Shown: positions 20,967-24,474 of the stretch, one piece after another
How the letters are laid out: every line of letters starts with the position of its first letter
Numbering within the stretch: the stretch's first letter is position 1
Virus record (IMG/VR): IMGVR_UViG_3300044971_000890
Location: 1 to 24,474 of that record
DNA length: 24,474 bases
Direction: 5' to 3' (one strand)
From: a virus
Made by a program: the position numbers and the translations under genes
Notes under the pieces: generated by a model
What the model saw: the letters and a program-made list of their open reading frames with translations, nothing else
What the model was told of the DNA's origin: nothing
The model's database searches: none

Positions 20967-21193
20967 AAATTGATTTTTAAGATTGATTCACCATACTTTT
21001 TTTGTGCAACCAACATACCCATAATGATTTCAAATTTGTAGTGCTTCTTTTGTTGCAAGGCCCACACAAATAGGTGTTCGTAATGCATTGAAATTGTAAC
21101 CACATTACCAACGGCCTCAATAGGCAATCTTGTCTTGATTCGATAGAGTTGCTCAAATCTCTTGGCAAGTCTAAAAAGTTCTATTGTTTTCAT
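20960..21193 (-). CDS. First early protein of the replication operon (77 aa)
   Basis: Helical basic protein: KTIELFRLAKRFEQLYRIKT, then LPIEAVGNVVTISMHYEHLF and QKKYGESILKINLW. No family recognised. It starts about 11 bases after the -7 box of a consensus promoter, which makes it the first gene of the early operon, a slot where phages often keep host-takeover proteins. Confidence 0.6.
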   Translation of the reverse strand: MKTIELFRLAKRFEQLYRIKTRLPIEAVGNVVTISMHYEHLFVWALQQKKHYKFEIIMGMLVAQKKYGESILKINLW

Positions 21194-21203
21194 ATTGATG
21201 GCA

Positions 21204-21234
21204 CAAAGGTACTATTTAGAATTGTAAAAACAAA
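21204..21234 (-). promoter_or_regulatory. Consensus Bacteroidota promoter for the early operon
   Basis: Minus strand: -33 TTTG (21231-21234), 19-base spacer, -7 TACCTTTG (21204-21211). Exact consensus match. It lies in the 76-base gap between the homing endonuclease gene and the early operon. Confidence 0.8.
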
Positions 21235-21269
21235 ATAAATATGATAAAATTTTTTAAATGGCTTAATAT

Positions 21270-21707
21270 TTATGTTTGAATATTGTGTTGGTAAGCGTCA
21301 GCCCCATATAACTCAAATGCTTTTTTATTATAAGCTTTTTTAGCATCGTCAATATTTTTAAACGAACCTAACTTTAATGTTTTATTCTGATGGCTTATAC
21401 AAGCTCTATATCTATTCCCAGATTTATCAAAATAGATACCTCTACCATTTGGGTTTTTAACTTCGCAATTATAATTGTTTAATTTATTACTTACAATTCT
21501 TAAATTTTCTCTTCTATTGTCAAAACGCTTTCGGTTTATATGATCAACAATCTCATTTTTTTTAGCTCCTATAATTATTCTATGTAAATAATCATATTTT
21601 TTAGAGTCCCCTTCAAAGCATCTATAATAACCGCTTTGCTTATCGTATCTTATTTTGTATTTAGATAATACCCAGTTATCTTCATTTGATATTAATAAAG
21701 TATCCAT
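21270..21707 (-). CDS. HNH homing-type endonuclease with AP2 DNA-binding domain (145 aa)
   Basis: HNH core: LHRIIIG (41-47), DHINRKRFDNRRENLRIVS (55-73) with H42, H56, N64 and N68. AP2-like module at 86-136: NGRGIYFDKSGNRYRACISH then LKLGSFKNIDDAKKAYNKKA. This pair is typical of free-standing homing endonucleases that cut allelic sites and move laterally. It has its own upstream -7 box and separates the lysis cassette from the early operon, which suggests insertion. No intron or broken host gene is visible around it. Confidence 0.88.
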   Translation of the reverse strand: MDTLLISNEDNWVLSKYKIRYDKQSGYYRCFEGDSKKYDYLHRIIIGAKKNEIVDHINRKRFDNRRENLRIVSNKLNNYNCEVKNPNGRGIYFDKSGNRYRACISHQNKTLKLGSFKNIDDAKKAYNKKAFELYGADAYQHNIQT

Positions 21708-21711
21708 ATTG

Positions 21712-21742
21712 CAAATATAATACTTTAATGGGGAGGATAAAA
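21712..21742 (-). promoter_or_regulatory. Probable promoter for the homing endonuclease gene
   Basis: Minus strand: perfect -7 TATATTTG (21712-21719); TTTT rather than TTTG 19 bases upstream. The gap 21708-21752 holds nothing else. The AUG is 5 bases past the -7 box, so the mRNA would be leaderless. Confidence 0.45.
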
Positions 21743-21752
21743 GTTTTTTTTA

Positions 21753-22172
21753 TTAAATTTTAGCTAACTGAAAATGCATCGGATCAGAACGAAGCCACAA
21801 CCCACCCCAATCAAATCCAGCGTCAGTAAAGCATTTTGCGAATGTCGGAGATAGTTTAGGCGTTTGATATAATCCATTTTCAAAGGCATTGACATCAATA
21901 GCCAAACCCCAAGAATGTAAGCTCATAGTCGATAGGCCTCGCTTTTTTCTAATGTTAAAACAACCATCCCAGGTCTTTAGCTCCTTAACCGCTCCAGTAT
22001 CAATAAGATTCTTAAACGCCTTTTTAAGTGGCTCAACCATTAGCCTATTACAGTATATTCGTTTTGGTATAATGCCAATTTCCAACTCTGTTGGCACATC
22101 CCAAAGCGTCATACACTTATTAGATGCTGACGGCTCACCGAATTTTGCCAAACATTGTTTACTTGATACCAT
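21753..22172 (-). CDS. Endolysin, M15-type peptidase (139 aa)
   Basis: Zinc peptidase of the VanY/Ply118-like M15 group, expected to cut peptidoglycan stem peptides. Zinc ligands and neighbours: H86 and D93 in MSLHSWGLAIDVNAFEN, and H133 in DPMHFQL; the catalytic acidic residue is probably in the GFDWGGLWLRSDP stretch. The length is typical of a single-domain endolysin without a cell-wall-binding module. I use ATG 22170-22172, because upstream codons overlap the holin candidate and add a spurious hydrophobic leader. The preceding small genes form the rest of the lysis cassette. Confidence 0.85.
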   Translation of the reverse strand: MVSSKQCLAKFGEPSASNKCMTLWDVPTELEIGIIPKRIYCNRLMVEPLKKAFKNLIDTGAVKELKTWDGCFNIRKKRGLSTMSLHSWGLAIDVNAFENGLYQTPKLSPTFAKCFTDAGFDWGGLWLRSDPMHFQLAKI

Positions 22173-22353
22173 CGACCTGAATAAAATTAGAAAGGAATTT
22201 ACCACAACCACCAATAATTGCACACCATCTCATAAGCTCTGGATCATTCAAATTAAATGAAGCCACAAATATAGTCGCACCTGCTATGGCATCCCCAAAC
22301 ATACGGACTTGCTTTTGTGTTGGGCTGAAATATGGTTTTAGTTTTATCTGCAT
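22159..22353 (-). CDS. Small hydrophobic protein, holin candidate (64 aa)
   Basis: Basic N-terminus (MQIKLKPYFSPTQKQVRMFG), then small-residue hydrophobic stretches AIAGATIFVASF and RWCAIIGGCGKFLSNFI that could be one or two membrane helices. Position directly before the endolysin, with a 14-base overlap, fits a holin. The hydrophobic segments are shorter than ideal, so the other small membrane protein (22456-22647) may be the true holin. Confidence 0.55.
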   Translation of the reverse strand: MQIKLKPYFSPTQKQVRMFGDAIAGATIFVASFNLNDPELMRWCAIIGGCGKFLSNFIQVDGIK

Positions 22354-22475
22354 CGTCCCTGGCCTCTGTATTTTTTATCTGGCTTTGAGTTTTTACTGTG
22401 AACGCCCTTGTTATTCTTTTTAGGCTTCACCTTAAACATCTTTAGTACATCAACCTTACTCCCCTTCTTTGCCAT
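22344..22475 (-). CDS. Small very basic protein ending RGQGRCR (43 aa)
   Basis: Lys/Arg-rich protein (MAKKGSKVDVLKMFKVKPKK, HSKNSKPDKKYRGQGRCR). Similar basic peptides ending in YRGQGR occur in Bacteroidota phages; the role is unknown. ATG 22473-22475 overlaps the preceding gene by 20 bases and removes an unconvincing 18-residue extension from 22529. Confidence 0.55.
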   Translation of the reverse strand: MAKKGSKVDVLKMFKVKPKKNNKGVHSKNSKPDKKYRGQGRCR

Positions 22476-22647
22476 TGATGTTCTTTGTTTTGAAATAATA
22501 GTAACGAATAGCAAATAAACCCGATACAATAGCCACTAAACCCCACACAAAAGATACGATAGGTTGCACGCTTGTCATAAAGTGTGCAATGCCTCCAACG
22601 AAAGTTGTAGTTGTTAATGCGTCGGCTATATTGTCGTTGTTACTCAT
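22456..22647 (-). CDS. Small membrane protein, holin candidate (63 aa)
   Basis: Polar N-terminus (MSNNDNIADALTTTTFVGGI), a weak hydrophobic segment around AHFMTSVQPIV, then a clear membrane helix SFVWGLVAIVSGLFAIRYYY and a basic tail KTKNINGKEGE. The charged C-terminal tail and lysis context fit a holin. I start at 22647, where ATG overlaps the end of the 74-aa gene; 22686 would add a weak leader. Confidence 0.65.
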   Translation of the reverse strand: MSNNDNIADALTTTTFVGGIAHFMTSVQPIVSFVWGLVAIVSGLFAIRYYYFKTKNINGKEGE

Positions 22648-22864
22648 TGATAGGTGTCGGTGGAATTGGTGGTATGTACTCAACAAAAGGGCAATTAAGT
22701 ATCCACGCCCATTCGGAATTAGTTACGATTACGATGTCATCAGCTGACAAAAATGTGAACCAATCTGCGTTGATGTCTTGAACACAGTTGAAGTATTGGT
22801 CAGGGGCGTACATTACGCCTTGAATTGAATCTTTTTGTGATATGTCTAAAAGGTATCCTTCCAT
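22640..22864 (-). CDS. Small acidic protein next to tail fibre (74 aa)
   Basis: Acidic, aromatic protein (GVMYAPDQYFNCVQDINADW, DDIVIVTNSEWAWILNCPFV) ending in Pro-rich PPIPPTPINE. No membrane segment. It lies between the fibre gene and the lysis genes; a fibre-associated or chaperone role is possible by position. No family recognised. Confidence 0.55.
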   Translation of the reverse strand: MEGYLLDISQKDSIQGVMYAPDQYFNCVQDINADWFTFLSADDIVIVTNSEWAWILNCPFVEYIPPIPPTPINE

Positions 22865-22877
22865 TTTATTATATTAT

Positions 22878-24212
22878 TTAAACTTGGCGGGCCAATTCAG
22901 TTTGATAGGTTTGTATTGTAGTATATAAATTACCCGATTCAGTAGTGTTTAATGAATCGCAAATATACCCAGCGCAAAACCTATTATTTACGAATTGTTG
23001 AGTAGTTCCATTCACATTTATACCACCAATTGAAAATGGTTGATTTGGTCTATTTGTACCATTTAAACTACCACTTGCAGTTTGTGTCCTTACATAAGCA
23101 TTAACTGTTGTATTGTTATTAGTTACAAACATATGCCCAGTTGCCGCAGGCGATGCCGTCATTGATGTTGTATTTGCGGCAAACATATTAAAAGATAAAG
23201 CATTTCCACTATTTATCTGAATAGATGCATAGTTTGTACTTCCACTAAACGCCCCAATAGGATGTTTATCGTTTACAAATGTAGTTGCAGTATTTACATA
23301 AACACCAAAGCCAAGCGGCTTATCTGTAAAAACAGTAGTCGCATTTAAATAAGTATTTGCAAATCCATTCACACCATTTGGCGTTGCTCCTTGTTTACTA
23401 TATGTCCAAGTACCGTTGAACGCTAATCTGAACGCAGCGTCAAGGTCTCTTGCGTCTTTAAGGTTATATTTGAACTGAGAAACAAATCTGTTTGCTGGGG
23501 TTGTGGCTATTGGTTGGTAGGTAGTTAACGCCCCTTGTTCAAATTGAAATCCCCAAGTAAAAATACCGCTTGTGCCGTCTCCAAGATAGTTATAGGTTGA
23601 ACCATTGCTTGAAGTTGCCCAATAATAATTTGATACTACAGTTGCCGCATTTCTTGTCGCTGAACATCTATACCACCCGTTTCCTACCGAAGTTATACTT
23701 GTGCTTGTATAACCGCTTTGGCTTACTAAAGTCCCAGTCGACAAATTAAAATAAGCAGTATGAACGCCAGCATCATCATCAATCAAAACTGCATATTGCC
23801 TTTCAGCAGCTTTAAAATACCCAGATACTGTATAAGTTAATCCAGCAGTCAAAGTTGATGCAGTCTTTAACCAATGCCCAGAACTTACCGCAGTTTCTGT
23901 AATTTTATTTGCAGTATTAGTTCCATCTGGAGCAGTGCCAACATTTTGAGTTAATGTTATAGCAGTTTTTGTCCAAAAAGCGTTTGAATAATCAGTTGTA
24001 TAACTTAATAGATTTGTTGTATCAGAAACGAAAGGATAGATAGCTTTCATCTTCGACCATAGGCCGTAAGATTTAAGATTTGCTACAAGATTATTTACCG
24101 CATTAACCTCTGTCGTGCCAGTCAGTCCAGTTGCAGCAATAAACGCCTGGGCATCACTATCCCCATAGCTAACACCTCTTCTCCCTACACTTATAGATGG
24201 GCCAAAATACAT
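22878..24212 (-). CDS. Receptor-binding / tail fibre protein (444 aa)
   Basis: Mostly beta structure with Thr/Ser/Asn/Gly repeats and aromatic positions. Residues about 65-240 (NLLSYTTDYSNAFWTKTAIT... APDGTNTANKITE... GLTYTVSGYFKA) look like a carbohydrate-binding jelly-roll domain of the CBM-like type found in phage fibres. Residues 260-430 (LAFNGTWTYSKQG... GFGVYVNTATTFVNDKHPIG...) resemble a second concanavalin/LamG-like domain. It begins with a short alpha part (QAFIAATGLTGTTEVNAVNN) that may attach it to the tail. It should bind host surface glycans and decide host range. It starts after the stop of the previous partial gene (TAATAATG). Confidence 0.7.
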   Translation of the reverse strand: MYFGPSISVGRRGVSYGDSDAQAFIAATGLTGTTEVNAVNNLVANLKSYGLWSKMKAIYPFVSDTTNLLSYTTDYSNAFWTKTAITLTQNVGTAPDGTNTANKITETAVSSGHWLKTASTLTAGLTYTVSGYFKAAERQYAVLIDDDAGVHTAYFNLSTGTLVSQSGYTSTSITSVGNGWYRCSATRNAATVVSNYYWATSSNGSTYNYLGDGTSGIFTWGFQFEQGALTTYQPIATTPANRFVSQFKYNLKDARDLDAAFRLAFNGTWTYSKQGATPNGVNGFANTYLNATTVFTDKPLGFGVYVNTATTFVNDKHPIGAFSGSTNYASIQINSGNALSFNMFAANTTSMTASPAATGHMFVTNNNTTVNAYVRTQTASGSLNGTNRPNQPFSIGGINVNGTTQQFVNNRFCAGYICDSLNTTESGNLYTTIQTYQTELARQV

Positions 24213-24214
24213 TA

Positions 24215-24474
24215 TTAGATATTGTACATTATTACTGAACCACTCGTCAAGGTAATTGAGCTAATATATGTACCATCAGGCACACAAATAAACGCTCCTT
24301 GCTTTAAGGTTACGCCACTCAATCCTAAAGATGTCATCAATGATGCGCTTGCTTGATCAAGAATTGCTGAAACAACCGCATCAGCGTTAACCACAAAACC
24401 TCTAAATGTGCCAGTGTTTGCACTTGTATTTGAAACGACTTTACAACCAGTGTATCCAGCCGAGAATGATGTTG
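24215..24474 (-). CDS. C-terminal end of a small beta-rich phage structural protein, cut by the window edge
   Basis: Open from the right edge to a stop at 24215-24217; the visible 85 residues read TSFSAGYTGCKVVSNTSANT... then GFVVNADAVVSAILDQASAS and GVTLKQGAFICVPDGTYISS, ending GSVIMYNI. The end resembles small beta-barrel proteins often found before fibre genes in Bacteroidota phages, possibly a fibre adaptor or head/tail decoration. The start lies outside the window. Confidence 0.55.
   Translation of the reverse strand, partial: TSFSAGYTGCKVVSNTSANTGTFRGFVVNADAVVSAILDQASASLMTSLGLSGVTLKQGAFICVPDGTYISSITLTSGSVIMYNI

Noticed and set aside
1-24474. Integrase, attachment site, CRISPR array or insertion sequence
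   Set aside because: No recombinase or transposase motifs, no spaced direct repeats and no terminal inverted repeats were seen on either strand.

Overview
The window is part of the genome of a tailed dsDNA phage (or prophage) of a Bacteroidota host, most likely Flavobacteriia-like. Evidence: the DNA is AT-rich by eye. Start codons mostly lack strong Shine-Dalgarno sequences. Several intergenic gaps carry the Bacteroidota promoter signature TTTG-N19/20-TAnnTTTG. The capsid, small structural and early proteins look like families typical of Bacteroidota phages. A tape measure, a gp10-like neck protein and a terminase make a long-tailed siphophage most likely. No integrase, repressor/Cro pair, tRNA, CRISPR array or insertion sequence was found, so lysogeny is not supported here.

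Every convincing gene is on the minus strand and is read from high to low coordinates. Genes are packed with ATGA or TAATG overlaps, and no gene-free gap exceeds about 210 bases. In order of transcription: (1) 24474-22640, receptor-binding or tail-fibre region; (2) 22647-21753, lysis cassette with two small membrane proteins (holin candidates), a small basic protein and an M15 peptidase endolysin; (3) 21707-21270, HNH-AP2 homing-type endonuclease; (4) 21193-17571, early/replication region with a perfect promoter, small proteins, an HTH protein, an SSB-like protein, then a second promoter, a highly structured leader RNA, a RepO-like winged-helix protein and a putative replication partner; (5) 17574-12160, DNA metabolism and regulation: orphan C5-cytosine methyltransferase, metallophosphoesterase, VRR-NUC nuclease, sigma-like factor, ParB-like protein, HNH nuclease, DUF3310-like protein; (6) 12036-10536, small and large terminase; (7) 10508-9822, a self-contained cassette with promoter, three small coupled genes and terminator, which looks like a phage moron; (8) 9786-2179, tail module from the tail-assembly-chaperone-like gene to the tape measure; (9) 2163-1, head module (coiled-coil protein, XkdF-type protease, scaffold-like protein, major capsid protein). 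No portal gene is visible; it probably lies beyond the left edge.

The two most interesting signals are these. First, a roughly 112-nt leader at 19093-19204 contains five interlocking complementary blocks. It is bounded by a perfect promoter and a U-tract just upstream of the replication initiator start codon, so it could be a pseudoknotted switch, a small RNA or an origin. Second, there is a T9 slippery run at 9306-9314, with two protein-like reading frames downstream, in the tail-chaperone-like gene. This predicts a programmed -1 frameshift giving a 248-residue product beside the 240-residue one. The moron-like cassette and several genes of 33-48 codons are further leads. All family assignments come from reading motifs; no database search was run.
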